64,000 bases of DNA from Syntrophales bacterium (GCA_023230565.1 JALNXD010000001.1:248001-312000), one strand, 5' to 3'. Positions 23,275 to 32,871 are shown, numbered from the stretch's first letter. Translations and numbers: made by a program. The notes: generated by a model from the sequence alone, not told the origin.

Positions 23275-25461
23275 TTAGCCGCCTGAGAAACTACCAACAT
23301 TACCAAGGCCATAAAGTGAAAATACGCACATATACCCTCGGTCATCGTACGAATTGGTATACTGCAGTGCAACTTGCCAGCACTGTTTCTGGTACACCAC
23401 GCCATATGTCGTTTCAAGATCTCTTTCATCCAACTGATTACGCCTTAACACGTATGACAAATTAATCCTTTTCGTGGCTTGTGCCTTTAAGTACACGTTC
23501 AACTCTTCCAATACATTCTGAGTGTATCGATATTGAATGACCGCCGAATCTCCCCTTCGATCAGCCATAGTGAGTGCTCCGTTTATCTGCCTCCATTCGC
23601 CTGAATTGACGCTGAATAGGGTATCTATATCTGCCGCGAAATAATCGAAGGGCGAAAAATCCAATTCCATCTGAATATCGCTGAAAGGGCGTCGCTCATA
23701 AGTAATGGGATCTATATTATTTTTTGCTTCATTAATATCGAAAGATTGACTCAGCCTCAGGTGCAAGAACTCGCGATATGCAACCATATCGGTTCCCTCG
23801 TCTTTTAATCTGGCAGTCAATGTGTTTGTCAATGCATATGTTATCCTGTTCTCTTCAGCCATAGCTTCAACAAAATTGGGTCTGTCCATCTCATCGAGCT
23901 GTGGCACATAGCGGTATATTACTTCCGGTCTGATTCCGTGGCGTATTTTATCAATAGTTCTGCCTCCGATATTAAATATTCGCTGGATCTCCGAATCAAG
24001 AGTTGCGGCAATGTGATACGCTTCTCTCGTAGAGTTTCCCGGTGATGTAAATCCGCTCGTATCCTTGCTGTCCCATGCAGTTTCTCTTATTCCAATTTCA
24101 GGGGTGAACGCCAAATATGATCCAAAGTTTAGTGGTAAAGAAATGACCGGATATACATCCAGGAGATATCCTCTCTGGCCTGTTGTCCGGTAATAATATC
24201 CCCACGTAGAATCCATTGCAAAATGAAATGGGGTATCAAAAACAGGCTGCTCTATTCCTGTTATTGTTATTTCCGGATACCTTTGAAGAGTTTCATCGTT
24301 GGAATAACTTTGAAAATTATCTGTATATTGCATAAGCGCCGTCATATTGAAGTAATTCCAATCCTTTACAAGACGGACAGTTGAATCCATGGAAGCGAGT
24401 GCCTCATCACCATAAAAGGCTACACGAGAGAACCGCTCATGTTCAGCTATCGAATAATGATCCAGATAATAATTATGAGATCCGAAGTCTTTGAAATACC
24501 AGTTATCTGATACTTTTTTAATATTTGCTCTCAAGTACAGTCCCGATTTGAATCGAGTTTCATGATCCCAGTAATATGACCAGCGATTGTGATCTCCTTC
24601 CCAATTTCGAAAAAGTTCGCCCGTCTCCCCCGTTCCGTTTATTTCAAAATTGTCTTTCAGATAGTCTCCGTAAAAAGTCCCAAATGACATTTCACCGAGA
24701 TAATAGCGTAGTTCAGCACCTTCTTGAAATCCTCTCTTATCCATATATCGCTGGTAAAAAGTGGCATCCGTTTTCTCCGATATTGCCCAATAGAAAGGAA
24801 TTCCCATATCCCAGCCCAGTTTATCACTGGAGTAGGCAATCCTTGGATACAAGAATCCGCTTTGCCGGGTTTTTTTTGCCGGAAATATCATATAGGGAAC
24901 ATAAAGAAGGGGCAGATCTTTTACTTTAAAAAAACCCTGGTTTATTGTTCCGTACCCATCGATCGTCACTTCTATTTTTTCAGCTGTTATCTTCCAGTCC
25001 GGACTCTCTCCATCACATGTTGTGACTGATCCTTCTTTCAGCAAATAAGTAGCAATACCTGTCTTTTCAATCTTGTTCCCTTTAAGATACAGATGATTTT
25101 TTTCGATAAATAATTTCCCGTTCTTCACGGCGCCCGTTTTTTGACCTACATTGAATTGACCTCTTTCACCTTCGATTACATCCATATCGTATTTAAATAC
25201 AACATTCCCCTCTGCCTGGGCTTCTTGTGAACGCCTATCGAAGCTGACTTGATCAGCCTTGAGAAACCCTCCCTCAAAAGAGATATTGACATCTCCTTCT
25301 GCTTTATAGGTTTCACTTTCACGATCGAATGAGAGACTTTCAGCATCAATATCGAATGGTCCCGCTGCCATGCGTTGCTGCTGTGCCAACAGAGGAGACG
25401 CCTGAAAAAAGAAAACTACGAATATAATCCATCGAAAATAGCGCTTGAGCTGATTTATCAC
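23275..25461 (-). CDS. lptD: LPS-assembly protein LptD
   Basis: About 728 residues. An N-terminal signal peptide (INQLKRYFRWIIFVVFFFQASPLLAQ) is followed by an OstA/LptA-like jelly-roll (about 40-190: GPFDIDAESLSFDRESETYKAEGDV). A large beta-barrel follows, with LPLLYVPYMIFPAKKTRQSGFLYP at its beginning, as in LptD. It inserts lipopolysaccharide into the outer leaflet with LptE. I chose GTG at 25461, which has GAGGTGAAAG 5 bases before it and starts at the signal peptide; an ATG 18 codons earlier has no SD. The C-terminal barrel ends GNVGSFSGG rather than in the typical aromatic residue. It follows folC closely. Confidence 0.88.
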   Translation of the reverse strand: MINQLKRYFRWIIFVVFFFQASPLLAQQQRMAAGPFDIDAESLSFDRESETYKAEGDVNISFEGGFLKADQVSFDRRSQEAQAEGNVVFKYDMDVIEGERGQFNVGQKTGAVKNGKLFIEKNHLYLKGNKIEKTGIATYLLKEGSVTTCDGESPDWKITAEKIEVTIDGYGTINQGFFKVKDLPLLYVPYMIFPAKKTRQSGFLYPRIAYSSDKLGWDMGIPFYWAISEKTDATFYQRYMDKRGFQEGAELRYYLGEMSFGTFYGDYLKDNFEINGTGETGELFRNWEGDHNRWSYYWDHETRFKSGLYLRANIKKVSDNWYFKDFGSHNYYLDHYSIAEHERFSRVAFYGDEALASMDSTVRLVKDWNYFNMTALMQYTDNFQSYSNDETLQRYPEITITGIEQPVFDTPFHFAMDSTWGYYYRTTGQRGYLLDVYPVISLPLNFGSYLAFTPEIGIRETAWDSKDTSGFTSPGNSTREAYHIAATLDSEIQRIFNIGGRTIDKIRHGIRPEVIYRYVPQLDEMDRPNFVEAMAEENRITYALTNTLTARLKDEGTDMVAYREFLHLRLSQSFDINEAKNNIDPITYERRPFSDIQMELDFSPFDYFAADIDTLFSVNSGEWRQINGALTMADRRGDSAVIQYRYTQNVLEELNVYLKAQATKRINLSYVLRRNQLDERDLETTYGVVYQKQCWQVALQYTNSYDDRGYMCVFSLYGLGNVGSFSGG

Positions 25462-25535
25462 GAAAGCTTTCACCTCTATGTAATCATTCTCACTGAATTG
25501 AATTTTACCTACCATAAAATAGAAAAATTGAAAAA

Positions 25536-26807
25536 TTAAAAGGGATAATCAGCTTTTATTTCACCAATCAAAAATAAAGAACCTGTCACGACAATCAAAT
25601 CACCCCTCGAGGCAAGTTGAGATGCTCTTAATAGCGCTTCACGAGGTATTTTCACGTATTCTACATGCACGTGACCGGGACGGACAGCAGCCTGCAGCCG
25701 TTTCATTGAAAGCGTCCTGACTGCTTCCGGTTCCGTACAAATTATTGTATTTGCGATGTTCGCAAGCGTATTGAACATTTGGATATAATTCTTATCTTCC
25801 ATAACCCCGAAAACCACAATAAGCTTAGTGTACGAAAAATCCATTCTCAACGCTCTGGAAAGAGAAGAAATTCCGGCAGGGTTATGAGCGCCATCCAAAA
25901 CGACCGACGGACTAAGGCTTACAAGTTCAAGTCTCCCATCCCACCGAGCATCGGCAATCCCCGTTTGCAATGCAAGATCGGAGATATAAAATCCCCGCTC
26001 CTTCAATAATTCAGCAGAGGCTAGCGCCAGTGCGGCATTATCAATCTGATGCCGTCCGTTCAAGGAGATATTGAGATTTCTATAACTATTCTTAATTCCA
26101 TAGTAGGAAAAACTACTTTTATATTTACTTATCACTTTGAAATCTCTCCCGTTTTTATACAGGCAGGAGTGTTGATTATTTGCGATCTCTTCTAATATGG
26201 CTACAGCTTTTTTTTGCTTTGCGCCCGTAACTATATAGTTATTTTTTTTTATTATCCCCCCCTTTTCACGGGCAATATCATCCAAATGCCTGCCCAAATA
26301 CTGTTGATGCTCTATAGATATATTTGTAATAACGGATAATTCAGGTTCAATGAGGTTCGTAGCATCGAGTCTGCCTCCCATGCCTACTTCAATTATCGCA
26401 ATATCAACTTCTTGAATATGGAAATAGAGAAGGGCAATTGAGGTTAAAAATTCAAAATAGGTTATGTTCTCACAATTACGACTCCGAATGCGATTCACAA
26501 GGAATAAAAAGTCTTTCTCTGAAATCATTGTCCCATTTAACCGGATCCGCTCCCTCAAATCAACAAGATGCGGTGATGTATACAACCCCACTTTATATCC
26601 CGCTTTATCCAGAATACATGAGAGCATTGCACCCACTGAACCTTTGCCGTTGGTTCCTCCTATATGTACAGATTTGTATTTTTTATGAGGATTTCCCAGA
26701 TCAGCAAGGAGCTTCGCAATGTAACCCAAATCCATGTGTATGCCTTTTCTTTCGAATTGGCTAAGGTATGCTACAGCTTCCTGATATTTCTTCAAAGTCT
26801 GATTCAT
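25536..26807 (-). CDS. folC: Bifunctional folylpolyglutamate synthase / dihydrofolate synthase
   Basis: About 423 residues from ATG 26807; an upstream in-frame ATG adds 17 atypical residues. HIGGTNGKGSVGAMLSCIL (about 46-64) is the Mur-ligase P-loop and IIEVGMGGRLDATNLIEP the metal-site block. SPSVVLDGAHNPAGISSL is the C-terminal domain signature. It adds L-glutamate to dihydropteroate or tetrahydrofolate. Its stop lies 20 bases before the lptD reading frame, so the two may be cotranscribed although unrelated in function. Confidence 0.95.
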   Translation of the reverse strand: MNQTLKKYQEAVAYLSQFERKGIHMDLGYIAKLLADLGNPHKKYKSVHIGGTNGKGSVGAMLSCILDKAGYKVGLYTSPHLVDLRERIRLNGTMISEKDFLFLVNRIRSRNCENITYFEFLTSIALLYFHIQEVDIAIIEVGMGGRLDATNLIEPELSVITNISIEHQQYLGRHLDDIAREKGGIIKKNNYIVTGAKQKKAVAILEEIANNQHSCLYKNGRDFKVISKYKSSFSYYGIKNSYRNLNISLNGRHQIDNAALALASAELLKERGFYISDLALQTGIADARWDGRLELVSLSPSVVLDGAHNPAGISSLSRALRMDFSYTKLIVVFGVMEDKNYIQMFNTLANIANTIICTEPEAVRTLSMKRLQAAVRPGHVHVEYVKIPREALLRASQLASRGDLIVVTGSLFLIGEIKADYPF

Positions 26808-26943
26808 TTTAATTAGACACTTATAATGTGATGGACTCGCATAAAGTACTAAGCACACGCTATTAAAAGGCTTTTAAAAATCCCAGTTGCAAAGCACCTA
26901 AATCACAAGTTTTCCTGACTATTTGCCAGCCCATCATTGCAGA

Positions 26944-26987
26944 TAATAAAAAGCCACGGCGAAACAGAGACTGTTTTACCATGGCTT
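26944..26987 (-). terminator. Intrinsic terminator after the elongation-factor-like gene
   Basis: On the minus strand AAGCCATGG pairs with CCGTGGCTT, including one U-G wobble that works only in this orientation, with an inner AAACAG/CTGTTT stem. It is followed by TTTTTATT and lies 22 bases beyond the stop at 27009. Confidence 0.85.
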
Positions 26988-27008
26988 CGGATTATTTCAT
27001 TTTTTCTT

Positions 27009-27269
27009 TCAGTCCGGAAGTATTCTAAATACTTCGTCGCCGGGCCGTACTCGTTCGGTTACTTTGACGCCGATATAGTCTCCCGGCACGGCCTTTTCCA
27101 CCTTTTCATTATTAATTTCCATAGAGTCGATAATTTCTTCAAAGTCTGTTGTATGGCCTGAATACTTAATCCTGTCACCTACTTTAAGCTCGCCCGCAGT
27201 AATCTTAACAGCCGCAACACTTGGCTTTGCAAAAAATTTCACTACCTCGCCTATCTTTTCTTCTCCCAT
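27009..27269 (-). CDS. Small elongation-factor domain-2-like protein
   Basis: 86 residues forming what looks like a single EF-Tu domain-2 type beta-barrel: VVKFFAKPSVAAVKITAGELKVGDRIKYSGHTTDFEEIIDSMEI and GDYIGVKVTERVRPGDEVFRI. No GTPase domain is present. Such stand-alone proteins are annotated as translation elongation factor-like, and the same fold occurs at the C-terminus of U32 peptidases. The biochemical role is unknown. SD GGAGG precedes two consecutive ATG codons; I use the second. It follows the rplQ terminator and has its own terminator. Confidence 0.8.
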   Translation of the reverse strand: MGEEKIGEVVKFFAKPSVAAVKITAGELKVGDRIKYSGHTTDFEEIIDSMEINNEKVEKAVPGDYIGVKVTERVRPGDEVFRILPD

Positions 27270-27414
27270 CATACCACCTCCCCGGGTTCATGTGGAAACA
27301 GCGGACGCCTTGTGGCTCCTGCTTCCTTCTGATAAGGCGTAAATATTAAATGTCCTTATTCTCGTGGACATTTTACATGACCAATGATTATAACCGCACG
27401 TTCGGAAAAATCAA

Positions 27415-27444
27415 GAATAAAAAAGGCAAGGTTGAACCTTGCCT
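27415..27444 (-). terminator. Intrinsic terminator ending the ribosomal gene block
   Basis: On the minus strand AGGCAAGGTT/AACCTTGCCT forms a tight hairpin and is followed by TTTTTTATT. It lies 24 bases after the rplQ stop. Confidence 0.9.
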
Positions 27445-27467
27445 ATCTTTTGAAAATGGTAGCTCTG

Positions 27468-27836
27468 TTACTTTTTACCTGGTTGAGGAAGGAGTTCAAT
27501 TATCGACATAGGAGCATTGTCGCCTACTCTGTTGCCCGTTTTTATGATTCTTGTATAACCTCCGGCTCTGTCGCTGTAGCGAGAGGATAGCTCCTCAAAC
27601 ACTTTTTGTGCAACAGACCTGTCTCGAATAAATGAAAGCGCCTGCCTTCTGGCATGAAGTGTACCGCTCTTTCCCAGAGTAATCATTTTTTCTGTGACAC
27701 TTCTCAATTCTTTCGCTTTCGCATCGGTTGTCACTATCTTCTCATGTCTCAGGAGGGAAGTAACCAGATTCCTCATCATCGCTTTTTTGTGACTTGACGT
27801 TCTCCCCAGCTTTTTTCCGGACTTTCTGTGACGCAT
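27468..27836 (-). CDS. rplQ: 50S ribosomal protein L17
   Basis: 122 residues. MRHRKSGKKLGRTSSHKKAMMRNL is the invariant N-terminus and RVGDNAPMSIIELL the C-terminal signature. Last gene of the alpha operon, followed by a strong terminator. Confidence 0.98.
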   Translation of the reverse strand: MRHRKSGKKLGRTSSHKKAMMRNLVTSLLRHEKIVTTDAKAKELRSVTEKMITLGKSGTLHARRQALSFIRDRSVAQKVFEELSSRYSDRAGGYTRIIKTGNRVGDNAPMSIIELLPQPGKK

Positions 27837-27860
27837 GACACTTCATTCCTTTCTAACCTT

Positions 27861-28859
27861 TTAACTCTCAATTTCGTGCTCTTTTGAAGGAGGGGGAAAG
27901 TCTATTTTAAGCCCGAGACCGAGTCCCATTTCCCCAAGTATCTCTTTAATTTCGTTGAGTGATTTTCTTCCAAAATTTTTGGTCTTGAGCATTTCAGCTT
28001 CAGTTTTCTGAACCAGTTCTCCTATATACTGAATGCCGGCATTCTTCAAGCAATTTGCGGACCGAACGGATAATTCAAGCTCGTCAACACTTTTAAAAAG
28101 ATTTTCGTTTATTTCTTCTTCTTCTTCTACTTCCTTTGGCTCTTTTGTCTCTTCTATTTCTTCGAAATTAATAAAGACATCGAGCTGCTCTTTTAAAATT
28201 CTTGCAGCATATGCAAGTGCATCCTCAGGCAGAACGCCTCCGTCAGTCCATATCTCAATAACAAGTCTGTCATAATCTGTAATATGCCCCACTCTGGCAT
28301 TCGATACAGAATATGCTACTTTCTTTATCGGAGAAAAGGTTGCATCAATATTTATCGTACCTTCTGGTTGATCTATGTCCTTTTCGCTTTTGGCGGGAAC
28401 ATAGCCTTTTCCTGTTTTTACCGTCAATTCCGCTTTTATGGCAGCCCCTTTGGAAAGAGTAGCAATATGATGATTCGGATTCAAGATCTCTACCGAACCA
28501 TCCGTCATTATGTCTCCCGCAGTCACGATTCCTTCTTCAGATGAATCTATGTGTATCGTTTTTTGCTCCCCCTGATGAAGCTTTAGACGAACTCCCTTCA
28601 GATTCAAAATTAAATTACTGACATCTTCTTTTATACCGGGTATCGTGGAAAATTCATGCAATACTCCATCAAACCGCACTGACGTGATAGCTGCACCGTA
28701 AATGGAGGAGAGGAGAATTCTTCTTAATGAATTGCCAAGGGTAATACCATAACCCTTTTCCAAAGGCTGACAGTCGAATTCACCATAAAATTGGCTGTGA
28801 GTATCCTCATCAACTTCTATTCTCTTAGGTTTTATTAGACTGCGCCAGTTCTTTTGCAT
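27861..28859 (-). CDS. rpoA: RNA polymerase alpha subunit
   Basis: About 332 residues. The N-terminal dimerisation domain contains LEKGYGITLGNSLRRILLSSI, and the C-terminal domain (LELSVRSANCLKNAGIQYIGELV, FGRKSLNEIKEIL) binds UP elements and activators. The linker is unusually acidic (KEVEEEEEINENLF around 240). I start at MQKNW, preceded by TGAGGAATC, rather than the ATG five codons upstream. It sits between rpsD and rplQ. Confidence 0.97.
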   Translation of the reverse strand: MQKNWRSLIKPKRIEVDEDTHSQFYGEFDCQPLEKGYGITLGNSLRRILLSSIYGAAITSVRFDGVLHEFSTIPGIKEDVSNLILNLKGVRLKLHQGEQKTIHIDSSEEGIVTAGDIMTDGSVEILNPNHHIATLSKGAAIKAELTVKTGKGYVPAKSEKDIDQPEGTINIDATFSPIKKVAYSVSNARVGHITDYDRLVIEIWTDGGVLPEDALAYAARILKEQLDVFINFEEIEETKEPKEVEEEEEINENLFKSVDELELSVRSANCLKNAGIQYIGELVQKTEAEMLKTKNFGRKSLNEIKEILGEMGLGLGLKIDFPPPSKEHEIES

Positions 28860-28894
28860 ATTTTGATTCCTCATAAAGTAAGATGGTTCATTAT

Positions 28895-29527
28895 TTACTT
28901 GGAGTAAAACTCGACCACCATTTGCTCTTGAATAGGCATTGTCAACTCTTCACGATTTGGCATCATCTTCACAAGCCCAGAAAAATTATCTTTGTCCATT
29001 TCGAGCCACTGGGGAATACCGCGCCTTGCTACTGTATCCATTGCTTCGAGGATTTTAGCAATATTCCTTGATTTTACTCTTACTTCTATCTTATCACCAA
29101 TGGTTGTCAGATATGAAGGGATGTCTACTTTTTTCCCATTTACTAAGAAATGCCCGTGACGTACAAGCTGTCTTGCTTCGTCCCGCGAACCCGCGAATCC
29201 CAAGCGATACACCATATTATCAAGTCTTCTCTCCAACATAATAAGAAGCTTTGTGCCTGTTACTCCTTTACCACGTTCAGCTTTGAAGAAATAGCCGTGA
29301 AACTGTTTTTCCATGAGCCTGAACATTCGCTTGAGTTTTTGTTTTTCTCTCAGTTGTATGCCATAATCCGATTTTTTCTTGCGGGCTCTCATCTGTCCAT
29401 GTTCACCCGGAGCATATCCTCTTCTTTCAATGGCGCATTTATCGCTATAACATCTGTCACCTTTTAAGAATAATTTCAAACCTTCGCTTCGACATATTCT
29501 GCATACTGATTCTGTATATCGTGCCAA
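28895..29527 (-). CDS. rpsD: 30S ribosomal protein S4
   Basis: 210 residues. The zinc-binding type N-terminus CRICRSEGLKLFLKGDRCYSDKCAIERR has four cysteines, which is the C+ form, and the S4 RNA-binding domain RLDNMVYRLGFAGSRDEARQLVRHGH follows. A primary 16S rRNA binder that also acts as translational repressor of the alpha operon in E. coli; whether it does so here is not visible. Confidence 0.98.
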   Translation of the reverse strand: MARYTESVCRICRSEGLKLFLKGDRCYSDKCAIERRGYAPGEHGQMRARKKKSDYGIQLREKQKLKRMFRLMEKQFHGYFFKAERGKGVTGTKLLIMLERRLDNMVYRLGFAGSRDEARQLVRHGHFLVNGKKVDIPSYLTTIGDKIEVRVKSRNIAKILEAMDTVARRGIPQWLEMDKDNFSGLVKMMPNREELTMPIQEQMVVEFYSK

Positions 29528-29568
29528 AATATTCCTCCATGAATATTATTGCTTCTTGCTTCTTTAGA

Positions 29569-29961
29569 TCAAACTCTTCTTCTCTTCGGCGGGCGACATC
29601 CATTATGGGGGATAGGCGTCACATCCTTTATAAGAGTAATCGTGAGGCCTGCTGCTTGTAATGCCCGGAGCGCTGATTCACGACCCGCGCCCGGACCCTT
29701 CACATACACTTGTACGCTTCTTAATCCATGCACTTTCGCCTTCTTGACAGCTTCTGATGCAGTCATCTGCGCCGCAAAAGGAGTACTCTTCCGGGAACCT
29801 TTGAATCCCTGCGATCCGCCTGAAGACCAGGCAATTACATTGCCGCTCACATCAGTAATTGTAACTATCGTATTGTTGAAGGTTGATTGTATATGTGCGA
29901 CACCTTCACTGATGTTTTTCTTTTCCTTTTTTTTGACACCTCTTCTAGATGGTCGAGCCAT
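29569..29961 (-). CDS. rpsK: 30S ribosomal protein S11
   Basis: 130 residues. HIQSTFNNTIVTITDVSGNVI and the C-terminal TPIPHNGCRPPKRRRV are diagnostic. The N-terminus is Lys/Arg-rich (SRRGVKKKEKKN). It lies 16 bases after rpsM. Confidence 0.98.
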   Translation of the reverse strand: MARPSRRGVKKKEKKNISEGVAHIQSTFNNTIVTITDVSGNVIAWSSGGSQGFKGSRKSTPFAAQMTASEAVKKAKVHGLRSVQVYVKGPGAGRESALRALQAAGLTITLIKDVTPIPHNGCRPPKRRRV

Positions 29962-29977
29962 TATTCCTCCAATTCAC

Positions 29978-30352
29978 CTATTTCTTTCTTTTGCCGCTTC
30001 CGATCGCCCGTCGTGGCCCTTTTCTTGTTCTCGCGTTAGTACAGGTCCTTTGCCCTCTTACGGGAAGTCCCTTCCTGTGCCGCAAACCACGATATGTTCC
30101 TACATCCATAAGGCGTTTTATAGACATAGATACTTCTCTTCTCAAATCACCCTCAACTTTATGCTCTTTATCAATTATATTTCTAATCGCGGTAATCTGG
30201 TCATCGGCAAGATCATCCGTTTTTGTACCAAAATCTATTCCGGCTTCTGCCAATATTTCCTTCGCTTTCGACTTTCCTATCCCATATATATATGTAAGGG
30301 CTATTTCCATACGCTTGCTTTTCGGTAAATCAACGCCTGCAATTCGTGCCAC
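29978..30352 (-). CDS. rpsM: 30S ribosomal protein S13
   Basis: 124 residues. ARIAGVDLPKSKRMEIALTYIYGIG and RGLRHRKGLPVRGQRTCTNARTRKGPRR are the S13 signatures. It contacts the P-site tRNA and the subunit bridge to 23S rRNA/L5. First of the three S13-S11-S4 genes, 18 bases after rpmJ. Confidence 0.98.
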   Translation of the reverse strand: MARIAGVDLPKSKRMEIALTYIYGIGKSKAKEILAEAGIDFGTKTDDLADDQITAIRNIIDKEHKVEGDLRREVSMSIKRLMDVGTYRGLRHRKGLPVRGQRTCTNARTRKGPRRAIGSGKRKK

Positions 30353-30370
30353 TCTGCAAATCTCCTTCCT

Positions 30371-30484
30371 TTACCCTTGACGCTGCTTATGTTTAGGATT
30401 TTCACAAATCACTCTTAGTACACCATGTCTTTTAATTATCTTGCATTTGTCGCATATCTTCTTAACTGATGCTCTTACCTTCAC
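30371..30484 (-). CDS. rpmJ: 50S ribosomal protein L36 (zinc-binding type)
   Basis: 37 residues translated from a GTG start (VKVRASVKKICDKCKIIKRHG), with GGAG 8 bases upstream. The four zinc ligands (C-x2-C ... C-x4-H) are intact, so this is the zinc-containing C+ form. It sits between infA and rpsM, the normal spc/alpha junction. Confidence 0.95.
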   Translation of the reverse strand: MKVRASVKKICDKCKIIKRHGVLRVICENPKHKQRQG

Positions 30485-30511
30485 TTCAATTTCTCCATAT
30501 TCGATTAGTCG

Positions 30512-30730
30512 CTACTTCGACCGGTACGTTATCCGGCCTCTCGTTAGATCATATGGTGACAATTCTACTGTCACTTTGTCTCCCGGTAAAATTTTTATAA
30601 AATGCATTCTCATTTTACCCGAAATGTGGGCCAGTATGCGATGACCGTTTTCAAGTTCAACACGAAACATCGCATTGGGCAGCGGTTCAATTACTGTTCC
30701 CTCCACTACTATCGAATCTTCTTTTGCCAT
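30512..30730 (-). CDS. infA: Translation initiation factor IF-1
   Basis: 72 residues, an S1/OB-fold protein: DSIVVEGTVIEPLPNAMFRVELENGH and ILPGDKVTVELSPYDLTRGRITYR. It binds the 30S A site during initiation. It lies between map and rpmJ, as in many bacteria. Confidence 0.98.
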   Translation of the reverse strand: MAKEDSIVVEGTVIEPLPNAMFRVELENGHRILAHISGKMRMHFIKILPGDKVTVELSPYDLTRGRITYRSK

Positions 30731-30777
30731 AGATATTTATGCCTTACACTTTATTCAACTTTGCCGACTTAGGTTTT

Positions 30778-31524
30778 CTACAGTTTACTTAAAATTTCAG
30801 GTCCCTTTTCCGTTATTGCAACAGTGTGCTCAAAATGCGCCGACAACCCTCCGTCTTTTGTTATTACGGTCCAGCCGTCCTCTTTGACCCGCACTTCGTA
30901 GCCACCCTCGTTTATCATCGGCTCTATTGCAATCACCATCCCTGCCTTAAGCACTATCCCTCTTCCAGGAGATCCGAAATTCGGAACTGCCGGATCTTCG
31001 TGCAAGTTTTTTCCTATACCGTGTCCCACATAATCTCTTACAACGGAAAATCCAGCCCCCTCTACATATTCTTGAACCGCATGAGAGATATCGCCAAGCC
31101 TGTTACCGTTTTTTGCCTTTGCAATTGCCCTGTATAGCGACTCTTCCGTGACTTTCAAAAGCCTGGCCGCCTTCTTCGATATTTTTCCAACGGCCAAGGT
31201 AATCGCCGCATCCCCGAAGTATCCTTTGTAATTAACCCCGAAGTCCAAGCTTGCAATATCGCCTTCCTCCAAATTCCTTTCCGACGGAAACCCGTGCACT
31301 ACCTCCGAATTAACTGATGCACAAAGAGAAAAAGGATATCCTCCATATCCTTTGAATGCCGGCAATGCTCCCCGGCTTCTCGCAGTCTCTTCCGCAAATT
31401 TGTCAAGCTCCAATGTAGAGATTCCCGGTTTCACCAAGTCTCGCAATCCTTCCAGAATCTCTGCAACGATTGCATTGCTCTCCCTCATTTTCGCAATTTC
31501 TTCGGGAGATTTTAAGACAATCAT
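30778..31524 (-). CDS. map: Type I methionine aminopeptidase
   Basis: About 248 residues. The metal ligands appear as ASLDFGVNYKGYFGDAAIT (two Asp), YVGHGIGKNLHEDP (His), AIEPMIN (Glu) and AHFEHTVAI (Glu). It removes the initiator methionine from nascent proteins. I start at MIVLKSPEEI; a TTG six codons upstream with AAGGGG before it is an alternative. The adk gene that often separates secY from map is absent. Confidence 0.97.
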   Translation of the reverse strand: MIVLKSPEEIAKMRESNAIVAEILEGLRDLVKPGISTLELDKFAEETARSRGALPAFKGYGGYPFSLCASVNSEVVHGFPSERNLEEGDIASLDFGVNYKGYFGDAAITLAVGKISKKAARLLKVTEESLYRAIAKAKNGNRLGDISHAVQEYVEGAGFSVVRDYVGHGIGKNLHEDPAVPNFGSPGRGIVLKAGMVIAIEPMINEGGYEVRVKEDGWTVITKDGGLSAHFEHTVAITEKGPEILSKL

Positions 31525-31562
31525 TTCATTTTCTTTGAACAAATTACCCCTTGTCCCAATTT

Positions 31563-32870
31563 TTATTTTCTTCGTCCGATGCGACCTTTTTTCATAAATC
31601 CCTCATATTGTCTCGTCAACAAATGAGTTTCTATCTGACCCGCAGTATCAAGTGCCACTCCCACTACTATGAGAAGCGCCGTACCTCCGAAATAAAAGGG
31701 AACATTCAATTGGCTTATTAATATACTCGGTAATACACATATCGCTGAAACGTACACTGCGCCGCTGAAAGTTATTCTCGTAAGAATTCTGTCTATATAC
31801 TCTGCGGTTTTCTTTCCCGGTCTGATTCCCGGTACGTATCCGCCATGTTTTTTCATATTGTCTGCCACATCAACCGGGTTAAATGTCACCGCCGTATAAA
31901 AATAGCAGAAAAACACTATAAATGCGACATAAAGCAGTTCATACACAACTTGTCCCGGCATGAGAAATCCTGCAACGGCGTTCATCCATGGGTGCGGAAC
32001 AAAATTTGCTATTGTTGCAGGAAACATGATAATCGAAGATGCAAATATCGGAGGTATCACTCCTGCTGTATTGACTTTCAGTGGTAAATGGGTGGTTTGT
32101 CCTCCGTACATTTTCCTTCCGATTACCCGCTTTGCGTATTGCACCGGAATTCTTCTCTGTGCACTCTCGACAAACACTATCACTCCCACTACTGCAATCA
32201 TCATCACAAGAAGGATAATGGCAAAGAAAATCCCCATTTCTCCAGTGGAAAGAAGCCGTAAAGTGTTAAGCACGGCTTCGGGGCCCCGGCATACTATACC
32301 CGCAAAAATTATCAGCGATATTCCATTTCCTATCCCTTTTTCCGTAATCGTTTCACCCAACCACATAATGAAAGAGGTTCCGGCGGTCAACGTAATTACG
32401 GTCATTATTCTAAATGCCCATCCTGGAGATATTACAACGGAAAGCCCTGACGGGCCTGCCATGTTTTCCAGGCCCACTGCTATCCCGAATCCCTGAATAA
32501 TACTTAAAATTACTGTTCCATATCTCGTATATTGAGTTATTTTTCTTCTTCCGGCCTCCCCTTCCTTTGAGAGCTTCTCCAGATGAGGAACTGCAACCGT
32601 CAAAAGCTGCAATATGATCGATGCGCTGATATACGGCATAATTCCCAGTGCAAACACGGAAAGTGTGCTTAATGCTCCGCCTGCAAACATATCAAAGAGA
32701 CCTAAAAGGGAACCTTTCGCCTGTTCAAAAAAGGCCGCGAGAGCCTGCGTATCTATACCGGGGGTCGGTACATGCGCACCCACCCGATATACAGCCAAAA
32801 GCAGGAAAGTGATCAATATCCTTTTCTGCAGCTCCGGAATCTTTCCTATATTTTTAAACCCGCTCAGCAA
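31563..32870 (-). CDS. secY: Protein translocase subunit SecY
   Basis: 435 residues with ten membrane segments. Typical blocks are ELQKRILITFLLLAVYRVGAHVPTPGID near the start, GGALSTLSVFALGIMPYISASIILQLLT and the cytoplasmic KKHGGYVPGIRPGKKTAEYI. Forms the protein-conducting channel with SecE and SecG, both also encoded in this window. Its ATG is 1 base from the rplO stop, so coupled translation is likely. Confidence 0.98.
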   Translation of the reverse strand: MLSGFKNIGKIPELQKRILITFLLLAVYRVGAHVPTPGIDTQALAAFFEQAKGSLLGLFDMFAGGALSTLSVFALGIMPYISASIILQLLTVAVPHLEKLSKEGEAGRRKITQYTRYGTVILSIIQGFGIAVGLENMAGPSGLSVVISPGWAFRIMTVITLTAGTSFIMWLGETITEKGIGNGISLIIFAGIVCRGPEAVLNTLRLLSTGEMGIFFAIILLVMMIAVVGVIVFVESAQRRIPVQYAKRVIGRKMYGGQTTHLPLKVNTAGVIPPIFASSIIMFPATIANFVPHPWMNAVAGFLMPGQVVYELLYVAFIVFFCYFYTAVTFNPVDVADNMKKHGGYVPGIRPGKKTAEYIDRILTRITFSGAVYVSAICVLPSILISQLNVPFYFGGTALLIVVGVALDTAGQIETHLLTRQYEGFMKKGRIGRRK

Positions 32871-32871
32871 T

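Noticed and set aside
29549..30328. A 259-codon plus-strand frame over rpsK and rpsM
   Set aside because: It spans two real genes and their spacer on the other strand; its hydrophobic Leu/Ser/Phe-rich product is typical of antisense translation of basic ribosomal proteins.
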